A program made the position numbers and the translations under genes. A DNA stretch of 64,000 nucleotides from Alphaproteobacteria bacterium (GTDB lineage Bacteria > Pseudomonadota > Alphaproteobacteria > Thalassobaculales > Thalassobaculaceae): positions 1-64,000 of the forward strand of contig JABMNR010000081.1 of assembly GCA_013203465.1 (NCBI GenBank). Direction: 5' to 3'. Within the stretch, counting starts at the first letter, position 1. Each line of letters starts with the position of its first letter. Shown here piece after piece: positions 26,053-34,845 of the stretch. Under the pieces are notes generated by a model. The model searched no databases. It worked only from the letters and a program-made list of their open reading frames with translations, and had not been told where the DNA came from.

Positions 26053-26078
26053 CGGGTTTCCAAGGGGAGTGTTGCGCG

Positions 26079-28403
26079 ATGAGCACCGCCATCAAACGCC
26101 GTCTGGTTCCGACCTCTAGCCATTGGGGTACCTATTTCGCCGAGGTCGAGGGTGACCGGCTGGTCGCCGTGCACGACTACGGCAAGGACCCGGCGCCATC
26201 GATCATCGGCCCCGGCATTGTCGAGGCGGTCGACCATGAAAGCCGGGTGCGTCGGCCGATGGTGCGTAAGGGTTGGCTGGAGAAACGCCACGAAAGCGAC
26301 CGATCCGGGCGCGGGCGGGAGTCGTTCGTCGCCGTGCCTTGGGACGAGGCGCTGGATATGGCGGCGGCGGAGCTGACGCGGATCAAGCAGGCGCACGGCA
26401 ACCGCGCCTTCTATGCTGGCTCTTACGGCTGGGCCAGCGCTGGGCGGTTCCATCACGCCAACTCGCACATTCACCGGTTCTTCAATCAACTCGGCGGCTA
26501 CGTCCGGCACCAGGGAACCTATTCCTACGCGGCGGCGGAGGCGATCCTGCCCCACATCGTCGGCGCGATGAAACCGTTGCTGGACCAGCACACCAGCTGG
26601 CCGGTGATGGCCGAGCATACCGAGATGCTGGTGATGTTCGGCGGCATGCCGATCAAGAACGCCCAGGTCACCTCCGGTGGTGTCGGCCGGCACATCTGCT
26701 ATCACGGGCTCAAGGCTTGCGCCGACAACGGCTGTGAGATGGTCTATCTCAGCCCGATCGAGATCGACCTGCCGCCGGATATGCCGGCCGAGTGGATCGC
26801 GCCGCGTCCCGGTTCCGACGCCGCCTTGATGCTGGCGCTGGCCCACACGCTGGTCAGCGAGGGGTTGCATGATACGGCGTTTCTCGATCGTTACACGGTC
26901 GGCTTCGCGCCATTCGAGGCCTATCTGCGCGGCGAGAGCGATGGTCAGCCGAAGACGGCGGACTGGGCGGCCGCGATCACCGGCGTCGATGCCGGGGTGA
27001 TCCAAGGGCTTGCCCGCCGCATGGCGGCCAAGCGCACCATGATCAACGTCACCTGGTCGATGCAGCGCGCCGAATATGGTGAGCAGCCGGTGTGGCTGAC
27101 CGTGGTCCTGGCGGCGTTGCTGGGCCAGATCGGCTTGCCCGGCGGCGGCTTCGGTGTCGGTTACAGCTCGGAGAACGGTATCGGTAATCCGGTGAAGCAC
27201 TTCAACTGGCCGTCGGTACCCCAGGGCATCAACAATGTGAAGGACCTGATCCCGGTCGCTCGCATTTCCGACATGCTGTTGAACCCAGGAGCCGAGTTCG
27301 ACTTCAACGGCCAGCGCCTGACCTACCCCGACATCAAGCTGGTGTATTGGGCCGGTGGCAATCCGTTTCACCATCATCAGGATATCAACCAACTGGTCGA
27401 GGCGTTCCGTCGGCCGGACACGGTGATCGTCAACGAGATCTGGTGGACGGCGACGGCGCGCCACGCCGACATCGTATTCCCGTCGACCACCGCACTTGAG
27501 CGTAACGACATCGCCATCACCCATTGGGAGCCGCTGAGCGTCGCCATGCACCAGGCGATCCCGCCGGTGGGCGACAGCCGATCGGACTACGGCATCTTCA
27601 CCGGCTTGGCCGAGCGGTTGGGCCTCGCCGAGAGCTATACCGAGGGCCGGGACGAGATGGACTGGATTCGCCATCTCTGGGAGCAGTCGCGGCAACGCGC
27701 GGCCGAGGCCGGGTTCGAATTGCCGGATTTCGAGACGTTCTGGGAGAAGGGGCTGCACGAGCTGCCCGGCCCGGAGACGCCGGCGGTGCTGCTGCAAGGG
27801 TTTCGCCAGGATCCCGACGCCAACCCGCTGACCACGCCGTCGGGCAAGATCGAAATCTTCTCCGCGACCATCGACGGCTTCGGCTATGACGATTGTCCGG
27901 GCCATCCGGTCTGGCGCGAACCCGACGAATGGCTCGGCTCACCCAGGACGGCCGATTTTCCGCTGCACCTGATCTCCAATCAGCCGCGCACCCGGCTGCA
28001 CAGCCAGCTCGATCCCGGCGGGGTCAGCCAAGGCTCGAAGGTGGCGGGGCGGGAGCCGATGACCATCCACCCCGGCGATGCCGTGGCGCGCGGGTTGGCA
28101 AGCGGTGATGTGGCCAAGGTGTGGAACGATCGCGGTTCGTGTCTGGCCGGCGTCATCGTCTCCGACGAGGTGATCCCCGGCGTCATTCAACTCTCGACCG
28201 GCGCTTGGTACGACCCGGAGACGCCGGGCGGCGCCAAGACGCTGGAGAAACATGGCAACCCGAACGTGCTGACCCGCGATCGCGGCACCTCGCGGCTCGG
28301 TCAGGGGCCGACGGCGCACTCCACGCTGGTTCAGGTGACCAAGGTCGACGGCGCGATCCCCGACGTCACCGCGCACCGGCCGCCGGAGATTATCGAGCGG
28401 TAG
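26079..28403 (+). CDS. bisC: Molybdopterin oxidoreductase, biotin/DMSO sulfoxide reductase family, 774 aa
   Basis: Bis-MGD molybdoenzyme of the DMSO reductase family. The molybdenum-ligand serine lies in GSYGWASAGRFHHA (S120). Other landmarks are MPIKNAQ, GLPGGGFG, WAGGNPFHHHQD and the C-terminal MTIHPGDA domain. There is no Tat signal and no N-terminal iron-sulfur motif, which fits a cytoplasmic enzyme of BisC type (about 775 residues) and not periplasmic TorA or DorA. Likely it reduces S-oxides such as biotin or methionine sulfoxide; the substrate is inferred. A GGGGAGTG box precedes the ATG, 26 bases after the E1 stop, so co-transcription is likely. Confidence 0.85.
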   Translation: MSTAIKRRLVPTSSHWGTYFAEVEGDRLVAVHDYGKDPAPSIIGPGIVEAVDHESRVRRPMVRKGWLEKRHESDRSGRGRESFVAVPWDEALDMAAAELTRIKQAHGNRAFYAGSYGWASAGRFHHANSHIHRFFNQLGGYVRHQGTYSYAAAEAILPHIVGAMKPLLDQHTSWPVMAEHTEMLVMFGGMPIKNAQVTSGGVGRHICYHGLKACADNGCEMVYLSPIEIDLPPDMPAEWIAPRPGSDAALMLALAHTLVSEGLHDTAFLDRYTVGFAPFEAYLRGESDGQPKTADWAAAITGVDAGVIQGLARRMAAKRTMINVTWSMQRAEYGEQPVWLTVVLAALLGQIGLPGGGFGVGYSSENGIGNPVKHFNWPSVPQGINNVKDLIPVARISDMLLNPGAEFDFNGQRLTYPDIKLVYWAGGNPFHHHQDINQLVEAFRRPDTVIVNEIWWTATARHADIVFPSTTALERNDIAITHWEPLSVAMHQAIPPVGDSRSDYGIFTGLAERLGLAESYTEGRDEMDWIRHLWEQSRQRAAEAGFELPDFETFWEKGLHELPGPETPAVLLQGFRQDPDANPLTTPSGKIEIFSATIDGFGYDDCPGHPVWREPDEWLGSPRTADFPLHLISNQPRTRLHSQLDPGGVSQGSKVAGREPMTIHPGDAVARGLASGDVAKVWNDRGSCLAGVIVSDEVIPGVIQLSTGAWYDPETPGGAKTLEKHGNPNVLTRDRGTSRLGQGPTAHSTLVQVTKVDGAIPDVTAHRPPEIIER

Positions 28404-28430
28404 AGGAATTTAAGGGAGAGAGGCGCGGCC

Positions 28431-28646
28431 ATGACGTGGGAGCCGACGCATCGGCACTACAAGGGCGGCCTCTACCGGGTGCTCGGCAACGCCGTGCACA
28501 GCGAAACCGAAGAGCGGATGACGGTGTATCAGACCGAGGACGGACGCTGGTGGGTACGCCCGTCGGCGATGTTTGACGAGACGGTCACGGTCGACGGCGA
28601 GGCCGTGCCGCGATTTCTACCGCTCGCGAACCACTCCGACGCGTGA
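28431..28646 (+). CDS. DUF1653-domain protein, 71 aa
   Basis: Small all-beta domain with the family pattern HYKGGLYRVLGNAVHSETEE followed by VYQTEDGRWWVRPSAMFDE. DUF1653 proteins are of unknown function and often sit beside metabolic enzymes. It lies 27 bases after the molybdoenzyme gene with GGGAGAGAGG upstream, so it is probably the third gene of that operon. Confidence 0.85.
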   Translation: MTWEPTHRHYKGGLYRVLGNAVHSETEERMTVYQTEDGRWWVRPSAMFDETVTVDGEAVPRFLPLANHSDA

Positions 28647-28652
28647 TCGCGC

Positions 28653-28856
28653 TCAGGCCGCGACCAGACGCAGGTACGGGTGCGGCGAGGGCGTCTGGTA
28701 GATGCCGACGATATGATCGACGTCGACGTCCTGCGCCATCTCGACCTCCGCGAGCGGAATGACGCGATAGTCGCCGTCGTCCTCGACGATGACATGGGGC
28801 CGCTGCTGGCGATCCGCCTCGCTCTTGGCCCATTCCCATGCAAATGCAAGCGACAT
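28653..28856 (-). CDS. Small acidic hypothetical protein, 67 aa
   Basis: The ATG at 28856 has an ideal GGAGG seven bases upstream, which fixes the start against an upstream in-frame ATG at 28904. The product is soluble and acidic (VIVEDDGDYRVIPLAEVE in the middle), with no motif I recognise. It converges with the DUF1653 gene, 6 bases apart. The gap 28857-28996 is AT-rich and serves both this gene and the SDR gene on the other strand. Confidence 0.6.
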   Translation of the reverse strand: MSLAFAWEWAKSEADRQQRPHVIVEDDGDYRVIPLAEVEMAQDVDVDHIVGIYQTPSPHPYLRLVAA

Positions 28857-28996
28857 TGGTTGCCTCCGTTGTCTAAGGCGTACAGACATTCTTTCTGCTT
28901 GCATTTTCCCTGCCAGTTATTGAGGAAAGGTTAACAAACCGCGTTTTTTCAAGGTTTTGCATCAAAGTGGTTTTCACACGGCAGGAGAATGCAGCG

Positions 28997-29788
28997 ATGT
29001 CCGATACCGATTTCACCGGCCAAGGGGTGCTGATCACCGGTGGTGCCAGCGGCATCGGCTGGGCCACGGCGGCGGCGTTCGCGGCGCGCGGCGCGCGAGT
29101 GGCTATCGCCGACCTGAAGGCCGATGTCGCGCAAAGCCGGGCGGTGGAACTTGGTGACGGACATATCGGCCTCGGCGGCGATGTGGCGGACGAGGCGGCG
29201 TGCGATCGCATTGTTGCCGCCACGGCCGAGGCGTTCGGGCGGATCGACGTGCTGGTGAACTGCGCCGGCATCGTCGATAGCTTCGCGCCGACGGTCGAAC
29301 AGTCGGGCGCGGCGTTCAAGCGGCTGATGGACATCCATGTCGGCGGCAGCTTTCAGATGGCCAAGCGCGCGGCGGTGGAGATGATCCCGCGCAAGCACGG
29401 GGTGATCGTCAACATCTCCTCGATCGCCGGCGCCCTGGCATTGCCCCGGCGCAACGCCTACACCGCCGCCAAGCACGGGCTGATCGGGTTGACCAAGGCG
29501 CTGGCCTGCGACTGGGCCGAGCACCGCATCCGGGTCAATGCCGTCGCCCCCGGCTACGTCGACACGCCGTTCATCGCCGGCGCGATCGAAGCCGGGCGGC
29601 TGGACCCCGCGATCATCCGCCGACGCACGCCGATGGGTGAGCTGCTGCCGCCCTCGGCGATCGCCGACGCGATCATCTTCCTGGCCTCGCCGCTCGCCGC
29701 CTGGGTCACCGGGGCGACCCTGCCGGTCGACGGCGGCTATGTCGCTTTCGGCGCGGCCTCCGATGCGGCGGTGATCGAGGGCGGTTAA
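28997..29788 (+). CDS. Short-chain dehydrogenase/reductase, 263 aa
   Basis: Classical SDR. The cofactor motif is TGGASGIGWATA near residue 12, followed by an acidic residue at the second strand (IADLKAD), which suggests NAD(H). NCAGIV is present, and the catalytic Ser, Tyr and Lys are visible in NISSIAGALALPRRNAYTAAKHG. The C-terminus has VTGATLPVDGGYVAFG. AGGAGA precedes the ATG at 28997. The substrate is an unknown alcohol or sugar acid. A perfect hairpin follows 8 bases after the stop. Confidence 0.88.
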   Translation: MSDTDFTGQGVLITGGASGIGWATAAAFAARGARVAIADLKADVAQSRAVELGDGHIGLGGDVADEAACDRIVAATAEAFGRIDVLVNCAGIVDSFAPTVEQSGAAFKRLMDIHVGGSFQMAKRAAVEMIPRKHGVIVNISSIAGALALPRRNAYTAAKHGLIGLTKALACDWAEHRIRVNAVAPGYVDTPFIAGAIEAGRLDPAIIRRRTPMGELLPPSAIADAIIFLASPLAAWVTGATLPVDGGYVAFGAASDAAVIEGG

Positions 29789-29795
29789 GCCACTA

Positions 29796-30200
29796 TCAAT
29801 TCCCGCCAACAGCGGGAATTGGACGCATGTACGTTCTGATCCATGCCGCTAAAGCGTGATCGTCGATCTCGCCGGCTGCCGCCGCTTCAATCGTCAAAAC
29901 ACACTCCGTGTCACCGGCGCCCAGGGCGATCCCGTTAATTGCCAGGAACGTCTCCATGGTTACCAAGGCGGTGCGCTTGTTGCCGTCAAGGAAGGGATGG
30001 TTACGCAGCAGGCCAAGGGCATAGGTGGCCGCGAGGTCGGCCAAATCGCAACGCTCGTAGGCCGCGTGCTGGAGAGGCCGCGCCAAGGCCGATTCCAGGA
30101 GTCCGCGATCACGCACGCCATCAAGGCCGCCATGCTCCGCCAACTGCGCCAAGTGTGTGGCCAGTACCACGTTGAGACTGATCCAACGCGGCTCCGTCAC
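29796..30200 (-). CDS. doc: Doc-type toxin (Fic/Doc superfamily), 134 aa
   Basis: Death-on-curing toxin of a type II toxin-antitoxin module. The Fic/Doc active-site signature HPFLDGNKRTA is intact at residues 68-78, and the length is normal. By homology to P1 Doc it would phosphorylate EF-Tu and stop translation. It starts 4 bases after the antitoxin stop, in the usual antitoxin-first order. The last three codons overlap a perfect 10-bp hairpin. Confidence 0.92.
   Translation of the reverse strand: MTEPRWISLNVVLATHLAQLAEHGGLDGVRDRGLLESALARPLQHAAYERCDLADLAATYALGLLRNHPFLDGNKRTALVTMETFLAINGIALGAGDTECVLTIEAAAAGEIDDHALAAWIRTYMRPIPAVGGN
29797..29821. terminator. 10-bp perfect hairpin between SDR and doc genes
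   Basis: CAATTCCCGC (29797-29806) pairs with GCGGGAATTG (29812-29821) around a 5-base loop. It lies between two convergent genes and extends into the last codons of doc, so it can end transcription from the SDR side and perhaps weakly from the doc side. No long U-tract. Confidence 0.7.
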
Positions 30201-30204
30201 TTAA

Positions 30205-30429
30205 TCACTTGGCGAGTTCGCGCAACGCCGCTCGCCGTTTCTTCATAACCTCGCGGGCAGCGTGCATCTGCTGCTCGAACTCGGGATCATGGCCGGTGAG
30301 ACGGTAGCCATCCGGCGCGTCGGTGAGCCAAAGGCGGTCGCCTTTCTCGACGTTCAACCGGCCAACCGCCTCCTTCGGCAGCACCACGCCGAGTGAGTTT
30401 CCGATCCGGGTTAATTTCAGCTCGATCAT
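30205..30429 (-). CDS. AbrB/MazE/SpoVT-type antitoxin, 74 aa
   Basis: Swapped-hairpin DNA-binding protein: MIELKLTRIGNSLGVVLPKEAV is the classic AbrB N-terminus, followed by KGDRLWLTD, then a charged C-terminal helix (REVMKKRRAALRELAK) that should bind and neutralise Doc. A GGAGG box sits 4 bases before the ATG at 30429, inside the first operator arm. The protein is expected to repress its own promoter through the flanking inverted repeat. Confidence 0.9.
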   Translation of the reverse strand: MIELKLTRIGNSLGVVLPKEAVGRLNVEKGDRLWLTDAPDGYRLTGHDPEFEQQMHAAREVMKKRRAALRELAK

Positions 30430-30471
30430 ACGGCCTCCGTTAGAACGTTTGTTCATACTATCGGAGGCCGT
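30430..30471. promoter_or_regulatory. Inverted-repeat operator of the toxin-antitoxin operon
   Basis: ACGGCCTCCG at 30430-30439 is exactly repeated in inverse at 30462-30471. Between them lies an AT-rich stretch with a smaller dyad GAAC (30443-30446) / GTTC (30451-30454). The outer left arm contains the antitoxin ribosome binding site. The arrangement fits autorepression by the AbrB-type antitoxin alone or with Doc. Confidence 0.7.
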
Positions 30472-30501
30472 TGACGCGAACCAGCTTGAATTAAGCCGCC
30501 G

Positions 30502-31560
30502 CTACTCGTTGGTCAGCACCACACGGCCAACGATCTTGCCGGCCTTCAGATCCTGCAAGGTGTCGTAGGCGGTGTTCAGCGGCCGGGTCTGAATCGGGAT
30601 CGGTTTGACCTTGCCGGTCTTCACCAGGTCGATCAGCTCGCGCAGCTCACCCAGCGAGCCGACATAGGAGCCGATGATCGACACCGCGCGCATCGGGATG
30701 GTCGGCAGCGACACGGTGATCTGGCCGCCATAGAGGCCGACGATCACATACCGCCCGCCCTTGCGCACCGCCCCGATGCCCAAATTGGCCGTCGCCTCGC
30801 CGCCGACGGTATCGACCACGGCGCGCAACTCACCCCCGGCGATTTCTTGCAGCGCGGGGATCGGTTTGTCGTGCTTGGTAGTGTTGAAGGTGGCGGAGGC
30901 GCCCATCTTCTTGGCGGCGTCGAGCTTGGCGTCGTCGATGTCGACCGAGACGATGTTCTTCACCCCCATGGCCTTGGCGATGGTCACCGCCGATAGGCCG
31001 AGACCGCCGGCGCCCATGACCGCCAGCCACTCATCGTCGCGCACCGGCAGCGCCTTCTTCAGCGCTGAGAAGACCGTCACCCCGGAGCACGAGTAGGGGG
31101 TGACGACGGTCGGATCCAGATCGCCGATGTCGACCAGGTATTTCGGGTGCGGCACCACGCAGTGGGTGGCGTAGCCGCCATCGCGGAACACGCCGAGCGA
31201 GCGCATGGTCGGGCAATGGTTCTCCATCTCCGCCTTGCAGGCCGAGCATTCACCACAGCCGAGCCAGGGGTGGACCAGCACGGTCTTGCCGATCGGCGCG
31301 TCCTTGGCGTCCGGCCCCGCCGCCACCACCTCGCCGAGGATCTCGTGGCCCAGGGTGATCGGAAACTTCTGGCCGCGCTCGACGATGCTGAGCACCTTGC
31401 CGCCGCCGAGATCGAAAAAACCGTCGGAGATATGGATGTCCGAATGGCAAACGCCGGCCCGGGTCACTCGCAACAGCACCTCGGTTCCGGTCGGCTTCGG
31501 GTCCGGCTTGTCGATCGTCTCGAACGGCTTACCCGGTTCCGTCAGCGCGTAGCTGCGCAT
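30502..31560 (-). CDS. Zinc-dependent alcohol dehydrogenase (MDR family), 352 aa
   Basis: Medium-chain NAD(P)-dependent alcohol dehydrogenase. Catalytic zinc site: Cys and His in GVCHSDIHISDG and GHEILGEV. Structural zinc lobe: four Cys in GCGECSACKAEMENHC. Rossmann loop GAGGLGLSAV with acidic VDIDD, favouring NAD. AGGGGAAAC precedes the ATG at 31560; an in-frame ATG at 31647 is further away and without such a box. It would interconvert a primary or secondary alcohol and carbonyl. It stands alone, next to the toxin-antitoxin operon. Confidence 0.88.
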   Translation of the reverse strand: MRSYALTEPGKPFETIDKPDPKPTGTEVLLRVTRAGVCHSDIHISDGFFDLGGGKVLSIVERGQKFPITLGHEILGEVVAAGPDAKDAPIGKTVLVHPWLGCGECSACKAEMENHCPTMRSLGVFRDGGYATHCVVPHPKYLVDIGDLDPTVVTPYSCSGVTVFSALKKALPVRDDEWLAVMGAGGLGLSAVTIAKAMGVKNIVSVDIDDAKLDAAKKMGASATFNTTKHDKPIPALQEIAGGELRAVVDTVGGEATANLGIGAVRKGGRYVIVGLYGGQITVSLPTIPMRAVSIIGSYVGSLGELRELIDLVKTGKVKPIPIQTRPLNTAYDTLQDLKAGKIVGRVVLTNE

Positions 31561-31781
31561 GGTCGTTTCCCCTCGTGTGGATGTTCGGTCGGGCCGGACG
31601 ACCCGTTCACCGCATTCAAGCCCAGCCGATGGGGTGTTGCCAACCATGAACAGGCCTCAGTGGCGTTTACGCGCGATGCGCTGTATCTGAGTGTGGTCTG
31701 TGGTTGTTCGTGAGCCGCGCCAAGAGCGTGCACGGGATAGGTGCGCGCGGAATGTTCCGGGACGATCTTCGGAGATCAAAC

Positions 31782-32057
31782 ATGGCCCACAAAAACAAGG
31801 TCCTAACATCCATCAATTTTGAGGGTGAAGGCCGCTGTGTCGATATTTTTGTAAGACCGGATGGAACGTTCGGGTTTGAGGAATTTCGGCGCGATATCGA
31901 GGATGGGCGAGGTTGGTTTCCCATCGGCTTCTTTGGGGACCAGGTGTTTAGCAGCGAAGAAGACGCGCGGATTGAAGCTCGGGCGACGGTGCCGTGGTTC
32001 GGCGTTGCGATGGATGTTAGAGCCGGCCCGCTTAAACCAAGCCATCGGGTGGTTTGA
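31782..32057 (+). CDS. Hypothetical protein, 91 aa
   Basis: CGGAGATCAAAC precedes the ATG at 31782. The small soluble protein has the pattern SINFEGEGRCVDIFVRPDGT followed by GFEEFRRD and GWFPIG, reminiscent of short conserved alphaproteobacterial proteins of unknown role, but I cannot name the family. Base composition is clearly less GC-rich than its neighbours. The last codons can fold into a weak AAACCA/TGGTTT hairpin. Confidence 0.6.
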   Translation: MAHKNKVLTSINFEGEGRCVDIFVRPDGTFGFEEFRRDIEDGRGWFPIGFFGDQVFSSEEDARIEARATVPWFGVAMDVRAGPLKPSHRVV

Positions 32058-32102
32058 TTTAAACTCTCCCGGTAACGTGTGGAACAATCAGGGATCGTAC
32101 CG

Positions 32103-32429
32103 ATGAATCGTTTCAGGCTCCAGGTGACAGTCTTAGCGGTTTTGGGCACGGCGAAGTTGGCGTCCGTCGCCTGGGCCGCCAACGTGGTGGTGACGCAACA
32201 GAACCGCGCCTTCGGTGTCGAGACCGTGACCATCACGCCGGGCACGACGATCAATTTCGTGAACGACGACTATTATGGCCATAACGTCTATTCCGACGAG
32301 GCGGATTTCGACATCGGCCTGCAAGAGCCGGGGGAGTTACGCTCGGTGACGTTCGACAAGGGCGGCACCTTCGAGGTGCGCTGCCGCATTCATCCGAAGA
32401 TGCGTATGTCGGTGATCGTGGCGGGGTAG
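32103..32429 (+). CDS. Exported cupredoxin-like copper protein, 108 aa
   Basis: Small periplasmic type-I copper protein. The signal peptide ends at AWA (about residue 25). Copper ligands are in the plastocyanin/pseudoazurin order: His60 (YYGHNVYSD), Cys94, His97 and Met100 (VRCRIHPKMRM). It would shuttle electrons or handle copper in the periplasm. It is monocistronic, convergent with the outer-membrane channel gene. The partner oxidase or reductase is not identifiable here. Confidence 0.88.
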   Translation: MNRFRLQVTVLAVLGTAKLASVAWAANVVVTQQNRAFGVETVTITPGTTINFVNDDYYGHNVYSDEADFDIGLQEPGELRSVTFDKGGTFEVRCRIHPKMRMSVIVAG

Positions 32430-32454
32430 ATGGCGCGCGGTCGGGCTTGAGGAC

Positions 32455-33714
32455 TCAGAATCGGGTCGACAGCATCAGCCACAGCTTGCGGGTGTCGACG
32501 CTGAAGTCCTCGGCCTGATAGTCCGCGAAACGCACCGTCAGCCGCACCGGTTGACGGAACGGCAGGCGCGTCGACGCTTCCAGGTCGATCTCGGTACCGT
32601 AATCGGCATCCCCGTTCTCGGCGTTGAAATCGAAGTAGAACGCTTGCAATTCGATCGCGTTGAACGGGTCGGGAAGATCGGTGGTGTAGCCAAGCTGCAC
32701 CGAGTATTGCTCGATGCCGTCCGGCGGCGTGTTGAGGAAGATGTCGGCCCAGCCTTGAAATTTGTGCAGGGTCGCCAGCGGGGTTTGAAACGCGGTTGTG
32801 CCGTCGCCTTCCAGCCGTTCATAAGACAGGGTGACGCCGATATCGCCGCCCAGCACCGAGGTAAACAGCGACGGTTTGGCGATGACGTAGCGGCCGGAAA
32901 AATCATTTGGGTTGCCGCCGTAATCAGCCTGATGCGCAGCTTCCAAAACATAGGCGAGGCTGGTGTCGCTGCCCAAGGTGGTGCTGCCGGTCAGCCGCAG
33001 CCCATAGGTCTGGTTCGACGAGGACGGGGCATCGTCGAGATCAATCAGATAGCCGTAGCCGGTGACCCCCAACCGGCCGACGGGTCCGAGATCGATTCCT
33101 CGGTAATGCAGGTTGAGGACATGGGTTTCGGCGCTGGTGTTGCCGCGCGGGTTGTCGTTGCCGAATATCCGGTTCACGCCAAAGATGTAGTGGTAGCGGG
33201 CGCGCACATCCGGAATGGCCGAAGTGGTGGCCGACACCGCGTCGAAGGTTTGCTGGTTCTGCCGGAAGCCGACATCGCCGATGAACCGCTGATCGTCGAT
33301 CACCAAACGCTCCCGCCCCGCTGACAGCCGCGTTGCCGTGACCCCGTCGTAGACGAGGTAGGCTTGGTTGAGGTCGACATCGTTCGGGTCGGCGACGACG
33401 GGAAAATCGGCCCGGCCGTTGGTGGTGTCGTTGAACTTCTCGGGGCCGAGGCGCTGGACGATCTCGCCCTGAAGGTTGACCGCGAAGCCGTGGAACCGGC
33501 CGGTCTCATAGCCCAGGCGGGCGCGAACGGTGCTGGCGTGGGCATCGTTGTCGAGGCCGTCTTGTTCAACAAACTCGTAACGGTAACGCAGATCGGCGGA
33601 CGGCCGCCCGCCCATGGCGGCATCGGTCAACTCGCGCAGGATGTCCGACGCCGTGGCGGGCGTGGCCAGGATCGCGATCGACGCGATCAGAGATATGACG
33701 GGCAGGGTTCTCAT
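32455..33714 (-). CDS. Outer-membrane beta-barrel, alginate-export-like, 419 aa
   Basis: Signal peptide (cleavage after ATA near residue 23) and a mature chain made of alternating short amphipathic strands. It ends in a C-terminal phenylalanine (LWLMLSTRF), the outer-membrane targeting signal. RERLVIDDQRFIGDVGFRQNQQTFDA matches the alginate-export / AlgE-like porin family as I know it (first 20 residues shown in two parts: RERLVIDDQRF and IGDVGFRQN). It probably forms a passive channel for an anionic solute. The start is uncertain between 33714 and an in-frame ATG at 33741. Confidence 0.78.
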   Translation of the reverse strand: MRTLPVISLIASIAILATPATASDILRELTDAAMGGRPSADLRYRYEFVEQDGLDNDAHASTVRARLGYETGRFHGFAVNLQGEIVQRLGPEKFNDTTNGRADFPVVADPNDVDLNQAYLVYDGVTATRLSAGRERLVIDDQRFIGDVGFRQNQQTFDAVSATTSAIPDVRARYHYIFGVNRIFGNDNPRGNTSAETHVLNLHYRGIDLGPVGRLGVTGYGYLIDLDDAPSSSNQTYGLRLTGSTTLGSDTSLAYVLEAAHQADYGGNPNDFSGRYVIAKPSLFTSVLGGDIGVTLSYERLEGDGTTAFQTPLATLHKFQGWADIFLNTPPDGIEQYSVQLGYTTDLPDPFNAIELQAFYFDFNAENGDADYGTEIDLEASTRLPFRQPVRLTVRFADYQAEDFSVDTRKLWLMLSTRF

Positions 33715-33819
33715 GCGTCTTGCTCGTGCCTGAGGCTGCATATGAGTGATTGTGAAGCGCAGTATCAGAAATCGGCTCGTTCGTAAAAACACCAGTCAGT
33801 GAGCCGTTGCTTGCGGGTG

Positions 33820-34713
33820 CTATGCTTCCGCCGCTCGCCGCCGCTCCCGCCACCAAGTATAAATCCCAGAGCCGACCACGATGGTGGCGCCGGCGACGGT
33901 CCACAGATCAGGCAGATCGCCGAACATCAGGAAGCCCACCAGCGTCGCCCAGACCAGCAGGGTGTAGTTGAACGGCTGCAGCGCGCTGGCCGGGGCCGCC
34001 TCCAGCGCCTTGATCACCAGCAGGTGTCCGATGATGCCGAACACTCCGGCCAGAAACAGGGTGATCCATCCGGCGGCGTCCGGCGCTGTCCACTGAAACG
34101 GCCCCACGACACTGGTGGCGGCGAACCCGATCCAGCCGGTGTAGAGCATGATGGTCACCGTGCCGTCGGTCCGCGCCACCACCTTGGTCATGATCTGATA
34201 GACCGCGAACAGCGCCGCCCCGGCCAACGGCAGCAGGGCGACCGGGTCGAACACGCCGAATCCGGGACGCAGGATCACCAGGATGCCAAGGAAACCGACC
34301 GCGACCGCCGTCCAACGCCGGAGACCGACGGCTTCTCTTAAGACCAACGCCGACAGGGCGGTGATGATCAGCGGGTAGACGGCGGCGATCGCGTGGGTGT
34401 CGGCCAACGCCATGTAACGGAAGGCGAAGACGAAGCACACGATCTCGGCGACCAGGATCAGCGCGCGCATCACTTGGAGCCCAGGGTGCTGGCTCCCGAA
34501 TCCCTCGCGAAGGCCACCACGGGCCATGGCCCACACCGTCGCGAAGGCGGCGAAAAACGCGAATCTCACCCACAGGATCTGCGCGACCGAATAATCCACA
34601 ACCAGGGTCTTCGAGGTCGCGTCCATGAACGCGAAGCAGAAATTCGCCGCGAGAATGAGCAAAATTCCACGGGCGGCGCCGGACGGGACCGGGATGGAAG
34701 ACGGCAGAGCCAT
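33820..34713 (-). CDS. EamA/DMT-superfamily transporter, 297 aa
   Basis: Ten hydrophobic segments arranged as two EamA repeats, the drug/metabolite transporter fold of the inner membrane. The first helix reads ILLILAANFCFAFMDATSK, and the repeat is visible again with PLAGAALFAVYQIMTKV. Substrates of such permeases range from amino acids to metabolites, and direction is usually export. It is divergent from the cyclase-family operon at 34846. Confidence 0.88.
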   Translation of the reverse strand: MALPSSIPVPSGAARGILLILAANFCFAFMDATSKTLVVDYSVAQILWVRFAFFAAFATVWAMARGGLREGFGSQHPGLQVMRALILVAEIVCFVFAFRYMALADTHAIAAVYPLIITALSALVLREAVGLRRWTAVAVGFLGILVILRPGFGVFDPVALLPLAGAALFAVYQIMTKVVARTDGTVTIMLYTGWIGFAATSVVGPFQWTAPDAAGWITLFLAGVFGIIGHLLVIKALEAAPASALQPFNYTLLVWATLVGFLMFGDLPDLWTVAGATIVVGSGIYTWWRERRRAAEA

Positions 34714-34845
34714 GGCCGGTCGATATCACGGCGACCGCATGCCGGACAGCCTTCTTGCGCTGGGCGCCGGCACTGGCGACAATCCGCCCGCTATGTCTTA
34801 CAGCCGCCCGGTGAAGGTGGCGCAATCAGATGATGGAGGAACGCC

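Noticed and set aside
25956-27905. 649-codon minus-strand frame opposite the BisC-type gene
   Set aside because: Shadow frame; the plus strand carries the molybdoenzyme motifs throughout.
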